A stretch of DNA of 64,000 bases from Adiantum capillus-veneris (lineage: Eukaryota; Streptophyta; Polypodiopsida; Polypodiales; Pteridaceae): NCBI GenBank assembly GCA_014529385.2, contig CM043971.1, positions 55,103,209 to 55,167,208 on the forward strand. The letters run 5' to 3'. The notes beneath the pieces were generated by a model, which did no database searches, had not been told where the DNA came from, and worked only from the letters and a program-made list of their open reading frames with translations. A program made the translations under genes and the position numbers. Positions 32,061 through 44,478 of the stretch are shown here, piece after piece (the stretch's first letter is position 1; each line of letters starts with the position of its first letter).

Positions 32061-33846
32061 TTGCGGGATGAACCAGTGGACGCTGACTTATTCCAGCTAG
32101 AGGTAGGAGAATCAGTTGATCCTGAATGGTATGATGTTTATCAGTTTCTTTCTCAAGGTGCTTTTCCAGAGGACTGGAAGCAGAACCAGAAGAAATATTT
32201 GGTCATCAAAAGCTTGAAGTTTACTATCATCGGAGGGTCACTCTATCAATTGGGTGTTGATGGTATACTTCGGCGTTGTGTGCCTATGGAAGGGAGAATG
32301 CAAGTTATTTCAGAAGCACATAATGGTGAATCAAGTGGACATTTTTCCAATGAAGTTACCTACAAGAAGATTTTGCAAGCGAGTCTGTGGTGGCAAACAC
32401 TAATTGCTGATGTTAGAAGTTTTTGTAAAACTTGTGACATATGCCAAAGAATGGGTAGACCAACAGCTGCAGATATGACTCCTTTAACACCAATACAACC
32501 ACTGGGTGTGTTCATGAAATGGGGATTAGATTTTATGGGACCTTTTAAGAAGGTTACTCCCAGGAAGAACAAGTACATAGTAATGGCTACTTGTTATGTC
32601 ACTAGTGGGTTGAAGCTAAGGCTCTTCCTGACAACATAGCCAAGTCAACTACAAGGTTTCTATTTGAGAATATTGTCTGTCGATATGGATGTCCAGTGGA
32701 GATTGTGTCAGAACAAGGAACACATTTTATCAATGACACCATGGAAATTCTATTGGATATGCTTTCAATCAAGCACTAGAAATCCACTCCTTATTATCCC
32801 AGATGCAATGGACAGGCTGAAAGTAGTAACAAGACAATCAAGACTATTCTACTAAGGTCGTGCAGAAGAAACCAGACCAGTGGGATTTGAAACTCCAGAC
32901 TGCTCTATGGGCGTATAGGACAACTTACAAGGTCACTACTAGGTTGACACCATTCAGAATGGTGTATGGTACTGAAGTTGTGATTCCTATGGAGTTTGTT
33001 ATCCCAAATCTGAGAATGGCTGTGAAGTATGGCTTAGACTTCAACCACAATTTGAAAAAGTGCCTAGATGAACTTATGCAGCTAGATGAACTCAGGCAAC
33101 GGGCTATGCTGGAACAAGAAATTGTTCAACAACGAAGGAAGCACTGGCATGATTGCCGAATTAAGGTTCAGGAATTTTAGAAAGGAGATTTGGTGCTTCT
33201 CTATCAGTCTAGACTGGGTCCGAAGAAGCCAAACTTGAAGATTGCCTGGGTAGGACCATTTGAGGTAGACTGGGTCTTCTCCAATGGTACAGTAAGACTG
33301 AAAGATATATCTGGATTATTGTTGCCAGGAGTATATAATGGTGCAAAGATCAAGCTTTACTATTCAGAAGTTAGAGAGTCTGGGCAAGAACAAGGTACTA
33401 GGGAATTGGGAGCTGCAGATCAAGAGATACCAGAATCGGATATTTTTGGGATTTTTCATGTGCAACTAGTTCCAAATTCAGAACCAGTACCAGTAGAACC
33501 AAACCAGACTGATCTTAGAATCAGTACCAGTGTGATCAAACCAGATTGGAAACCAGTCCAGTATCAGTGGGAACACACTTTTCAATTTTTAAGCGCCCAA
33601 CGGTCAGATAGCACGCCAGTAGTAATCATTTCAAGGATGGGTAGAAGTCTTGTCCAATGCATGTTTGCCACGACAACATCGACGCACACAAGTCTAGGAG
33701 CGGCGAGTGGTGGAGCTTTTATGACGCAAACACGTATAATAGTCAAGAGAGTCGGCATTTTTCCTCACAAATCCCCTGTGCAACGATTTCCTCCTGTTAT
33801 TCATTCGCCATCGCCAAGCTCTGAAGTATCTTCGCTACAGCCGTAG
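32061..33846 (+). pseudogene. Integrase of element C
   Basis: A single HHCC finger (EAHNGESSGHFS ... KTCDICQ, 32318-32445) precedes the core. Asp lies in WGLDFMGP (~32522). A frameshift near 32605 follows, then IVSEQGTHF (~32705) where the second catalytic Asp is Glu. A stop lies at ~32778, and Glu is in NGQAESSNK (~32810). The C-terminus has GDLVLLYQ and WVGPFEVDW (GPY/F module) at 33187-33270, then an unassigned tail to the stop at 33844-33846. No post-integrase protease is seen here. Confidence 0.85.
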
Positions 33847-33885
33847 ACCTCATCTTTTGAGGAGACATTTGACTATCGACTAGCT

Positions 33886-35055
33886 TTGCCAGCGACACTT
33901 GGGTACGGCTTTGAAGCATCAAGTAAGTCTTCTTCTCCTTCGCCTGTTTCGTCGTCTTCACAGTGTATGGGCAGGAAGAAGCGCTCATACAAGATGCAGG
34001 AGTCTCTTGAGGAAACCCAAGCCATCATCACTGCTGCAAAGGCAAGCCTTCCCATCATTCCTTATAGCAAGATTCAACGCTATGTATTCACCGACCAAGC
34101 TATGGATTTGCTGCAATTATGGGATCTACGAATCATTTTGCAAGCCACAAGAATAGCTTTCGACGTGGACATCATCAAGCAGGTACTTGATTCTTTCGAT
34201 GCTGAAGATGGTAGTGCCATAGTGTATGGTAAAAAGGCGTTGGCTACACCAGAAGACACAGCTTTTGCGTTCAGGATGCCCAATGAGCCCAAGCCATCTA
34301 TGGTGACCCCACAGCAGATAAGTATAGTCCTAAAGGAGGATGAAGCGGCAAAGCGCAAGCGCAAGGCCAGTGGTCAAGGGATTCTAGTGGCAGAACTGGA
34401 AGCTTCTACTACTTACAGGTTTGTGGCCGAAGCAGTAAGCCTAAAAATAATCCAACATATGTATCTGAGAAAGTCTTTGCTATGCTGTTGGCCAAGACAT
34501 TGGATTCAAAGGTGTCTATCAACCTTTGTCAAATCCTGTCACACAACGTGCTTCAGCAAACTGCCAAGTTGAAATCCCAGAGTGTTTTTAAAGTTTGGTA
34601 TGTTTGGCAATTTTTGTATTGGGCCACTACTCCAGATGCTCATGGCCAGGTAAAATTGGCTTGGAATGAGAAGCTAGTTTCAGAACCCAAGAATATTGAT
34701 CTGTCCTCAGATGACGAAGCCACGGACAGTCAGACCACTCCAACTGGTCTAAAAAGGAAAGTCACTGAAGATTAGGCTGGCAGTTTGAAGAAACCGAAAA
34801 TGACACTGATGAAGAGCAGTGTTTTCCTGAAGCAGATAGAGAGTCAGGTCAAAACTGTGAATTCTGAAAAGGCGATAGTGAGCCAAACCGATAAACAACG
34901 TGCTCAGAATGTTGCAGTCAACCAGTCAGTAGGACCTAGTACAGTCACTACTGGTATTGGCCAAGATTAGGCAAAGGCATCGACTTCTAAGAAGGTAGCA
35001 GAGCAATCGGATGTGGACAAAGGCAAAGGACAAGTGGACAAAGGCAAAGGTCCAA
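33886..35055 (+). pseudogene. Third ORF of element C, part 1
   Basis: Follows integrase in the same frame after one stop; a likely start is Met-Gly-Arg-Lys-Lys-Arg at 33967. The pattern around 34150-34345 (helical segment, then a G-K-K/ATPEDTAF stretch) and the Leu-rich segment near 34480-34620 resemble the putative plant transposon protein domain in related elements. This comparison is by eye. Frameshift near 34480 and stops at 34775 and 34970. It ends in a repeated DKGKG motif cut by element D. Sits where env would be, but I see no signal peptide or membrane anchor. Confidence 0.55.
35051..35055 (+). repeat. Target site duplication of element D, left
   Basis: TCCAA, against TCCAG at 54103-54107: four of five bases match, consistent with one later substitution. 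Confidence 0.7.
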
Positions 35056-35996
35056 TGTTGAGCCAGCAGAGGATCACACCCACATTTTTGCTCACACTCA
35101 TCATTTTGTAGCCATTGATTGTAATAAATGTCTTTCCGACATTAATTTTGATTTGAGCCATTCATTAAGTAACGGGACTCAATTGAGTTTCCAGCTTGTA
35201 ATCCCGAAGTAATTTCACTTGCTGATGTAATTAGTTAGAGATGTTCTCACCTCCAAGGCTGAGGTATATAAGCCAAAGTTTTTGTAACCTAAGGGGGATT
35301 CACATTATTAATCAAAGTGAGTTTTTGAGCGCCGTGACTGTGTCTGAGAGAGAGTGAGAGAGAGAGAGAGTCTTATCTACTTGCTACGCAAGCTACGGAG
35401 CCGCCATTGGAGAAGCGACACCGCCATTGTGTTAGCAACGGCGAGAGCTACGCACAGATACCAAGAGTGCGCGCTATCGGCTTCTATGTGTGGTAAGTTC
35501 CTACGAGCTTCGGTGTGAGTTTTCTTCCAACTCGTGTGTCGGAATGCAGCGTGCAGCATATCTATAGAACCACAACAAGTAGAGCTACACATTGGTACCA
35601 TCGGGGTCAAGTTTCGATCACCTGTATTTTTCGGCCTGTCTTCATACGCGTTTACCGCACGAAGTGGTTATAGGTTGATTTTGCAGTTCAAGTCTTTAGG
35701 GTGTTGTTCTTACTTAGTGAATAGACTTCCCCTTGAGTTTGAGATCGATTCAATGATCCTAGATCCTGTTTCGTATAGCATTCGTTCGTAGTACGGATTT
35801 CAGTCACTTGCGTATTTTAGAACTTAGATTTGATTTCCTTAGTAGTGATTGTCGTTAGAAGGTCGAGTAGGTGATTTGACACCCACCTAGTTGTTTCCAT
35901 GCGCCTGCGGGTCAAGCTCCGTCCTCGTCTGACAAATTCTGTTGTTGGTTGAGTTCTCGCTATTTAGCTTCCGCTAGCGGCGTAACCGCCTTAACA
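35056..35996 (+). repeat. 5' LTR of element D
   Basis: TGTTGAGCC to CTTAACA, 941 bp. TATATAAG at 35265-35272 and a GA-rich tract at 35343-35369. The nonamer CATACGCGT at 35643-35651 is the core of the internal palindromes. Confidence 0.95.
35265..35272 (+). promoter_or_regulatory. TATA box in the element D 5' LTR
   Basis: TATATAAG about 210 bp into the LTR, conserved at 53374-53381 in the 3' LTR. Confidence 0.65.
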
Positions 35997-35998
35997 TT

Positions 35999-36016
35999 TG
36001 GCGCCGTTGCCGGGGA
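35999..36016 (+). promoter_or_regulatory. Primer binding site of element D, tRNA-Asp type
   Basis: TGGCGCCGTTGCCGGGGA begins two bases after the LTR. This is the site described for Athila elements, complementary to the 3' end of tRNA-Asp. Confidence 0.8.
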
Positions 36017-37416
36017 CGAGAGCCCTAAGTAGGTGACCTTAGACTAATCCTACGAGGTGAGTCGTATAAACTACTTTGTATACTTTAGTTAGAAAAGATC
36101 TAGGAGTGGTGGACTCCGAAGATCTCGAGAGATACTAGGAAGTGGGGTATTCCTGGGTCTTCCGTGTTGACAGTATTTTTAGTTTAGCTTAGATTTGTTT
36201 GTTGTTTTGTTGGTGTTGAGTAGTTGTCGATAGAAGAAGAATTTGCTAGTCCGTGAGTGACAGTGGATCTCTTTAAAATCACAATTACCAAACCCATTTT
36301 ATGATTAGGAATAGCTTAGGTAGGACTTCATTTGATCCTGATCTGGAGCTAGTAATCATTGGAGTATTTGCTTGATATGGTTGATTGCATGTTAGATCAC
36401 TAAACCGTCGAGTTAGTAGTGAAACTTGCAATAAACAAAAGTCAGAGAAATTTTCTGTGTATCTGGGAGTTGCTGAGCACTTGAGAAAGCTTTAGGAAGG
36501 ATTCTGTGCCAAAAAACTGGAAATCTGCAACTTTAGACATCATACGCGTATGATGTCTAAATGACCAAACAGAGACCAAAACAGAAATTTTGACTTTACC
36601 AGAGTGTTCAAAAGGGGGGTTATACCCTAATTTCAACTTAAAACAAGAGCATTAACACTCAAAGAAACCCAAAAAGACAAGTCGGAGCCCAAGAAATGCA
36701 AAGAACAGGAAATTTTGGATTCAGATCTTGTTTTTACATTCTAACCTGACAAAAACACTTGAAACTCAATTATAAACATTGGAGAAGGCTTAAAACCAAG
36801 AATAGTCAAAATCTGGGACAAAAGACATCATACGCGTATAATGTCTTTTAGCACATCCACTGCTTATTTTTGATATCTGACCTGACAAGATTGTTACAAA
36901 CACTGTAGAAAGCATAAATATCAAGTCTTGACCCAAATTGATGAAAAAGACATCATACGCGTATAATGTCTTTTTCCTAATTTTGGACATATTTTGATAC
37001 TTTGCCAACACAGATCCATTGTAATAGCTGTCTAGAGGTTATATTTCAAGTTTCATCCCATTTGAATCACAATTGACCCAAAACAAGTCAAAGAGAAAAA
37101 TTGCCAAGAAAAGCCTAAATTAGCCATAACTTGCTCAAACAGAGTTCAAACTGAATTTTGTGAGTGGACAGAGCATAAGGGGGCTACTGAGAGTGAGTAT
37201 AACCAAAATTGTTCAAATCTGTGAAAAAAGACATCATACGCGTATAATGTCTTTTTCAGCATAACTGCAACAAAATTCTCACTTGATGAAACAGAAGTAG
37301 TCCAACTGACAAGATTAAACAATTGACCAAGTATCAATCAGTTTGGATCAATTCTGACCACAAAAACTTGGGAAAACAAATTGCCGAGACGGAAAAGTTA
37401 AAGTCCTTTAGGGGAA
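36017..37416 (+). other. Leader of element D
   Basis: The 1.4-kb leader has no supported gene. Its second half holds four near-identical palindromes in diverged tandem units. RNA made from the LTR promoter would carry these before gag. Confidence 0.8.
36532..37256 (+). repeat. Palindrome cluster 1 (four copies) in the element D leader
   Basis: The half-site AGACATCATACG is followed directly by its reverse complement. Positions are 36532-36561 (30 bp, perfect), 36820-36849 (30 bp), 36943-36976 (34 bp) and 37225-37256 (32 bp). The last three share one identical mismatch (TATAATG in the right arm). Centres are 288, 125 and 281 bp apart. Weakly similar sequence (for example ACCTGACAA) precedes several copies, indicating old tandem units. 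Confidence 0.95.
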
Positions 37417-40400
37417 TTGATGAATTTGAGATCGGGCAGGAAGCTCCAGAATAACCAACCAAAACAAGGGGAACAAGCAAGTGTCATATCAACCGAGGGA
37501 AGTGTGAACCAAAGTTGGGTGCAACCATTAGAGCCAATCTTTGAAGGAAGTGTTTCTGATACTTCTTCGGAGAATTCTTACGAGATTTTCACCGAACACT
37601 TGGAACACTTGAACCTGAACAACAGAGAAAATATGGCAGCAGGATCATCAAACCCTTCCGCCACAATGAAGCTATTGTTCATAAAATACCAGTACGACAA
37701 TGAGTAAGGTGCCAAGATCTACAAAGATGGAATGGACCGCTATTGTGTAAAGATAGAAGATAGACCTAGTGAGTTCAAGGACTTAGTGCCTGTGAGCTAT
37801 AGCGGAGATAGATATCTAGATGATGAGGGCACCATGTACTTGGTAGTCCTAAACCCTAACATTGTGGACAAGTGGGGATTGATGGGCACCAAAGCCAAAG
37901 TAGATGAAGAACTCGAGGAGAAAGCACCAATAATGAACTTCCCTGATGCGAGGTTAAGAAGAGAGAATGAAACTACAAGGATCAACACTGATAACATCTA
38001 TATGGGGCTATACAAATATGATAATGGGGAGCAAGATCTCTATTATAGATGTGAAGAACCCTACACCGAAGAGTTGACAGACCAAAAAAGACTTTATGTC
38101 TTTACCTACACAGAGGGATCGGAAGTGAAAATTGCCGCTTACGACAAGTATGGGAGGCAATACTCAACAATGGGCAAGAAAGAATTAGAAGGATATACAT
38201 ATTTTGGGGGACCACTACATCAGTATTATGTTACTTCTAGCTCACAAAGACCAACACCAACAAATGGAGTGCAAAACCCAATGACAACAGGAGGACAAAG
38301 AACCCAGGTTGCTGACTCTTTCAGTCAACCTCAGTATTCGAAACCCAGACCAATGGGGTCATTACATTCTAGAGAGTCAATGGAGACGAATCGAGGTAGT
38401 GCAGTTCCAATCCCCACATATACCACTTCAGGCCCAAGGTTCGAAGCGGAACCATCACATTTACCTCCTAGTAGTAGATTCAGGGCAGGGGAACCGACAA
38501 GGGTAACCCATGAAGTCCATGATGCTAGAGAAAGCTTTAGCCGGGACACAAGAGCAATGAGATTGGTAGCAGACCATAGACGTATGAGACCATCTCAAGT
38601 AGCCAAGTGTATGCCAAAGAAGTATCGTGGTTCAGGAGATCCGTATGCACATGTGTCACTCTTTAAGCAAGTCTTAAGAGCTGAGCAGATAACCGATTTC
38701 CATACACAATACGAGGGATTTGGTCTTACTCTAGAAGGTACGGCATTGAAATGGTTTCAACCACTGAACATAGGGGGATTCCATGACATTGACCATTTGC
38801 TAAGAGAGTTTGCTGAGGAATTCTCAAAACGAGGGATTAAGCACAATACGGTCTCACAAATATATGCTTTTAAACAGAGAGAACACGAAAAAGTGAAGGA
38901 AGCTTCACTTCGCTTCAAACAATACATTGAGAGATGTCCAGTACGTGAACGACCACAAGATGACAGACTATCTATTCTCTTTATTGAAGGATTGAGAAAC
39001 GACACTCTCAAGAAGGACTTGCACTTGAAAGCTTGTACAAGTTTCGAGCAAGTAACGAGAGAAGCATTGTACTTAGTGGATAACTGTACGGTTTATGGAG
39101 AGGTGTCAGCGGATACAGATTTTGCATCCAGTAGCTCTTCCTCCGTAGCGAGCGAGACTACCACTAAAAATAATGTTCAAACAACAACCATGCCAAATGT
39201 AGAGCAAATGATAGAAGAGGCTCTAAAAAGGATGGCACCATTCCAAAAACCATTGCCAAAACCACTGAAATGGTGTGCTATTGAACAAAAATGGACAAAC
39301 CACCCAACAGAGGAGTGCTATTACAACAAAGGGTATGTAAGGGAGCGTCAGTATGCGCCTCCTGCTCAATTAGCACCACCTCAGGTACATCCAGTACCTC
39401 GATACCCAACGGGAAATGTACCAGGACCTATGGGGATAGAAAGACCGCAACCGGTATTGGGACAACAACCACCTTTACCAGGATCAAGACCAGTGGGCAT
39501 TAGATATGCACCAACCTTAGAGAATCAGGAAGAACAAGACTTAGTGCCTGTTCAAGCCTATTATGAAGAATCTGGTGCACACATGTCTCCAACTGTGTAT
39601 TACCCACCAGAAGAACCCAAACAACACGAACCATGGGGCATGATTGGGAATGTTGGAACACCAACAATTACAAGTGCTTCTGATGAAGAGAGATACAATT
39701 TGGACGCAAGAACATTGATGTTCATAGCTCATGGAGGGTTAACAGGACAAAGACCATCCTATCCACAAAGGACGAATCAAGTGGGACCAAGACCAGCACT
39801 AGGACCCTGTTACAAGTGTGGAGGTGACCATTTGATGAATGTTTGTCCACATACGGAAATCATTAGAATTAACGCTTATTGCACTGAGTGTGGGGTTACT
39901 CACCTCATTGAGGATTGTTCAAAGAATCCAAACAAACTGCAAAAGACGACATTGAATATGCTAGAAACTATTCCTACCAGCAATGGGTCTGAAAATGAAA
40001 CTCTGATACCAACGCAAGTTGTTACTAGAGCTCAAGCTAAGAAAACCACTAGAGAACCTGAGAATGGAAAGTTAGCGACTGAAGTGGTTAGTCAAGAACC
40101 GCGGAGTCAGAGAAACACATGGAAAGCTAGAAAAGCACGCATGAAGTCGAGAAAAGAACGTGAAGACGCTATTCTAGCTGAGGAACTAAAGCAAACTAAA
40201 GATAGATTAGAAAAACTTGAGAGTCAAAACGGGAAACGAGAGATGAGCCCGGAAAGAACGAAACAAAAGAGTATCAAAGAAACAACGAGCTTAAGCTCAG
40301 AGGGATCAGTGCTAGTCGACAAAGTACACGAACCATTGGACGCACTGATGAGAGCTTACGAAGCTAGGTTAAAGAACAACCAAACACAAGAACAGAGGTG

Positions 40401-42267
40401 GATGACATACCCAAACGCGGAATTGGAAAAGCAGAGACTTGAAATGTGCCAGAGAATGATCGAGACTGCACAAGCCTTATTAGAACCACCAAGAGAAACA
40501 ATGAATTGTGGAACGGAAAACCCAATTCAGCAAGAGACTATCGTGTCACGGGTAGCTGAAAAGACTTCCAGTGCACAAAAGCCTGAAAATACACACAAGG
40601 ATGACCGCATAGTATTGAACACAACCGATAAGGAGATAGAGAGTTTTCATCCAGTCATACAGAGGTCCTACGGGAGAGATGAGGATTACAATGAATTTTG
40701 GAAACAAGTGAGAGAGGCAAACTTTGCAAACGAGCTAAGTTGCCAAGCTAATCAGACAAATTGGGAAAAGGACATCAGGAATCCTCCCATAGTGGAATTT
40801 GAGGCAGGATCTCAAGTGGACTTGGATCTGCAATCTTACTGGGGAGATGGGGGCTCTGTTAGAACAATGGAGAGCAAACCTCATTCACTGAAATACTTAC
40901 CTTCATACTTAGGAGAGTATGAAGCAAAATCCGAGATTAGAGCACTTCCCTCACGAAGAATTTCATCAGAAAAAGTCATGGACTCGCAAGCATTGGTAGA
41001 GATCTTGTCAACACCAGTGACATGCACTATCACTCTAGCTGAGCTTTTGAGGCTAAGACCACATATGTGGACCACTGTAGGAAAATGCTTAGAGAAATTT
41101 GGGATAAAAGACCCAACATCGAGACTGCAAGAGGGTATACAAGAGCTGAGCAAACCACAAAAGAACGCTAAGCCTGTACCCTTAAATAAGGTCGGAGAGT
41201 ATTGCGAAGGTGAAGAGGGGAATACAACCTTACCAGTTGAATTCCAAGGAGTGAACACACTGGCAATACTAGACAGCAGAGCTGGGGTAGCCATTGCTAC
41301 AAAACAAATCTGGAAAAAATGGGGGAAACCAGCAATAAGGAAGACTAGGTTGAAACTCCAATTAGCAGATGGACACATGGAGAAACCTATGGGGTTATTA
41401 GAGAAAGTCGTAGTGACTTCTTGCGGCATTGAATACGAACATACTTTTGCTATTGTCGATTTTGGCAAGGAGAATAACTATGATATCATATTGGGAAGAC
41501 CATTCATGAGACAGTTGAAAATGGTCCAGGATTGGGGCTACGATCACATATACCTGAGGAATATGGAAACCACTACACGTGTGAACCTGAAAGACCATAG
41601 CTACAAAGATGTGAACCGAACACCGGTAGAGGAGTTTGATTCAGCTACTTTGGCAGGATCCGAATTTCCAGCTTGGTTAGGTAAGCCCAAGGAGTTATGG
41701 ATGTGTGGAGCCTCGAAATGTGGAAGTCTGAGGCGAGAAGAATGTGTTTTAGAAAGGGCTATCGAAGACGAAGCTTATATAAGAGAACCCTTTCCAGAGG
41801 ACACGCTTGAACCATTAGAATGGACACACATTCTAGCAACCCTAGATGTTTGTGCAATTCCGGATGGTCCCACAACAAAATTTTGCGACAAGGACGGGTA
41901 CGACGTGGTTCCGTACTTCATGTTGAGAACTGTACTCGAAAAAGAAACTGAAAAGAACGATACACTGGAAAAGGAAGATGAAGAAGAGGTGCTTCACGAC
42001 ATTTCCGATCATCCAGAGTGGGGAAATGAAGCAGACAACGAGTCAACGGACAATTCAAGCGGAAACGAAGAAACTATAACGGATGTCCGATTTTACGATT
42101 TTCCGAACCAAACTAAACAACGCCAGAAACGCTATAGAGCAAAGAGAAAAACAAAGGGGGTTAGAACCAATCCGATGCTTAGAATAAGAGGAAAAAATCA
42201 ATTCCTAATGCTAGTAAAGGCGGAAGATTGTGTTAAGGACAAGATTTCGGAAAATGAGAGGCAATGA
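37417..42267 (+). CDS. gag: Gag-protease of element D
   Basis: Starts Met-Met-Asn-Leu-Arg-Ser-Gly-Arg at 37417, like the M-x-L-R-x-G-R start in A'. One in-frame TAA (37705-37707) is followed by 1,511 uninterrupted codons from 37732. From that Met: an unfamiliar globular region (~1-175), a Pro/Ser linker, gag core (~295-440, PKKYRGSGDPYAHVSLF; LEGTALKWF), two C-x2-C-x3-H-x4-C knuckles (~693-705 and ~717-729), a long charged helical region, and retropepsin with Asp at residue 1181 and ILGRPFM at ~1257. The active site reads Asp-Ser-Arg (AGA at 41278-41280) instead of Asp-Ser-Gly, probably disabling it. Overlaps the RT frame by 38 bp. Confidence 0.92.
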
Positions 42268-44116
42268 GCAAAAGAGCTTACGAAAAGACAAAAGAAGCTC
42301 AAGAAATCAAGTTCAAAGGAATGAAACGAAAACTAAAACAGAAAAATCAGAAAAGAACAAGCGCAACAGAGAACACATGGAGTCCAAGTTAGAACGTAGA
42401 AACAAGTACAGAGAGCTCAAGAAAACTCTGAAAGAAGTTTGGACGACAGAAATTGACAATGGAGAGGACGAAAACGCCAAAATCAAGGAAAACACGGATG
42501 TTCCCTCTCACTATAGGAAATTCACAATAGAGGATAGGAAGGTGGTATTAACCCAACCTATTCGAGAGAGAAGGGAGAACGAATCTTATGACGGACCGGA
42601 GGATGCAAAAAAAGTTGATTTAGCAGCTCCAGGTGAGACACCTAGACCGGTGTACATAGCCACAGATTTGTCTCCAGGCGAGGAAGAGAGACTTTTGAGT
42701 CTTCTCAGAGAGTACAGGGATGTGTTTGCATGGTCTTATAAGGACTTAAAGGGAGTTGACCCATCGATATGCCAACACACAATCCCACTAAAACAAGACG
42801 CAAAGCCTAGCAGACAGAGACCATACACATATAATGATACGTTTGCTAAGCGAATCAAAGAAGAGATAGATAAGCTAATGGAAGCTGAATTCATATACGA
42901 GATTGAACACACCGATTGGGTATCTCCGATTGTGGTGGTACCCAAGAAGAACGGAAAATTCCGAGTGTGTGTCAACTTAAAGAAAGTGAATGCTGCAACA
43001 ATCCGGGACAATTATCCCCTGCCGATAACTGATCATGTTCTAGAGCGTGTATCAGGGAAAACATCAGACTCCTTTCTTGATGGTTTTTCAGGATATAACC
43101 AGCTAGCCATAGCACTGGAAGATCAACATAAAACAGCTTTTGCAACGGAGTGGGGAATTTATGCTTATCGGGTTATGCCTTTTGGTCTAACCAATGCTCC
43201 CGCAACCTTCCAGAGGCTGATGACGCATGCTTTCAAAGAATACTTAAGGTTGTTTCTAGAAATATACATGGATGACTTATGTGTACATTCTCTTCTGAGA
43301 GATGAGCATCTAGAACACCTAAGAAAAGTATTTGAAAAATGTAGGACATATCGCATTTGTCTCAATCTTGAGAAATGTGTGTTTATGGTCCGACAGGGTA
43401 GAATTCTGGGACATATTGTCTCACAAAACGGAATATCCACGGATTTAGAGAAGATAAAAGTTATAGTGGATATGCCTAGACCAACCAATGCGAAACAAGT
43501 ACAGAGCTTTATGAGACATTGCGGATATTATAGACGATTCATTTACATGTACGCTATAATAGGCCAACCACTTTACAGGCTAATAGTGAACTTTGAATGG
43601 ACAGAGGAGTGTGAGGAATCATTCAAGAAATTGAAGGAGGCACTCATTACTGCTCCAGTCTTGAAATCACCAGATTGGGAGAGGATATTCCATGTGCATA
43701 TAGATGCTTCGGCATATGCAATAGGATGCATTCTGGCTCAGCCAAAAGAAGGAAACATGGATTTTCCTATCTATTACGCCAGTCGATAGCTCAACAATGC
43801 AGAGAAGAATTACACCACAACAGAGCGAGAAGGATTAGGAATGATATATGCTGTGAAGAAATTTTGGCATTATCTTCTAGCCAACAAGTTTGTGTTTTTT
43901 ACGGATCACCAAGCCTTGCTCTACCTAGTGAATAAACCATGCAATACCGGGAGAATAGTGAGATGGTTCATTATCTTACTGGAATTCGACTTCACGGTAG
44001 TAGTAAAGAAAGGAAAAACACATCTTAGAGCTGATCATCTTTCACGATTGATGAATGGAGAAGACCCTATAGGAGTAGATGACGACATGCCAGACGCATA
44101 CTTTTTCAACATATAA
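42230..44116 (+). CDS. Reverse transcriptase-RNase H of element D
   Basis: Begins in a different frame overlapping the Gag-PR end; basic N-terminus, then RT with KGVDPSICQHTIPL, SPIVVVPKKNGKFRVCVNL, FLDGFSGYNQL, MPFGLTNAPATFQRLM and intact Y-M-D-D at 43265-43276. The connection and RNase H follow: Asp in HIDASAYA, Glu in TEREGLGM, Asp in TDHQALLY, Asp in RADHLSRL. A single TAG at 43787-43789 interrupts after YYASR. Clade: non-chromovirus (Athila/Tat-like). Only one RNase H is visible. Confidence 0.93.
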
Positions 44117-44478
44117 ATGATACCGAAGTGGTCTCAAAATGTCGTTAGCCAGGAGAGTTTGATAGAAGAGAATACAACCAGAAACATATTGCTATTCAGC
44201 AATCCAAGAATCTTCAATTAGTTGCAGGAAGGTTGTATCAATTGAGAAATGATCATGTTTTAAGACTATGCATCAATCCTGAGGAATATAATATATATCT
44301 GCGCGAAGCACATGTTCAGGAATGTGCATTTCATTGTTCAAAAAGGAACACATATAGGAATTTGTTACAATTGGGAGTCTATTGGCCAGGAATGAAAGAA
44401 AGCGTACATGAATATGTCACTGTATGTATTGTATGTTCATCAAAACCGCCAGCAGAGTATTCGACATTATATCAGATA
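44117..44478 (+). CDS. Extra HHCC zinc-finger module of element D
   Basis: The first of two tandem modules. After RNase H the frame shifts near 44200, and an HHCC finger follows: His in EAHVQECAFH (44311 on), YWPGMKESV, and C-I-V-C ending at 44436. The module opens with MIPKWSQ at 44117; the next one opens with MIAPEWSQ at 44479, suggesting an old tandem duplication with a 362-bp period. The two fingers are quite diverged. A' and C show only one. Confidence 0.7.

Noticed and set aside
35534..35791. ORF repeated at 53622-53897
   Set aside because: Both lie in the LTRs of D; conservation is explained by LTR identity.
40881..41468. 195-codon minus-strand ORF
   Set aside because: A shadow of the D Gag-PR coding strand with no domain of its own.
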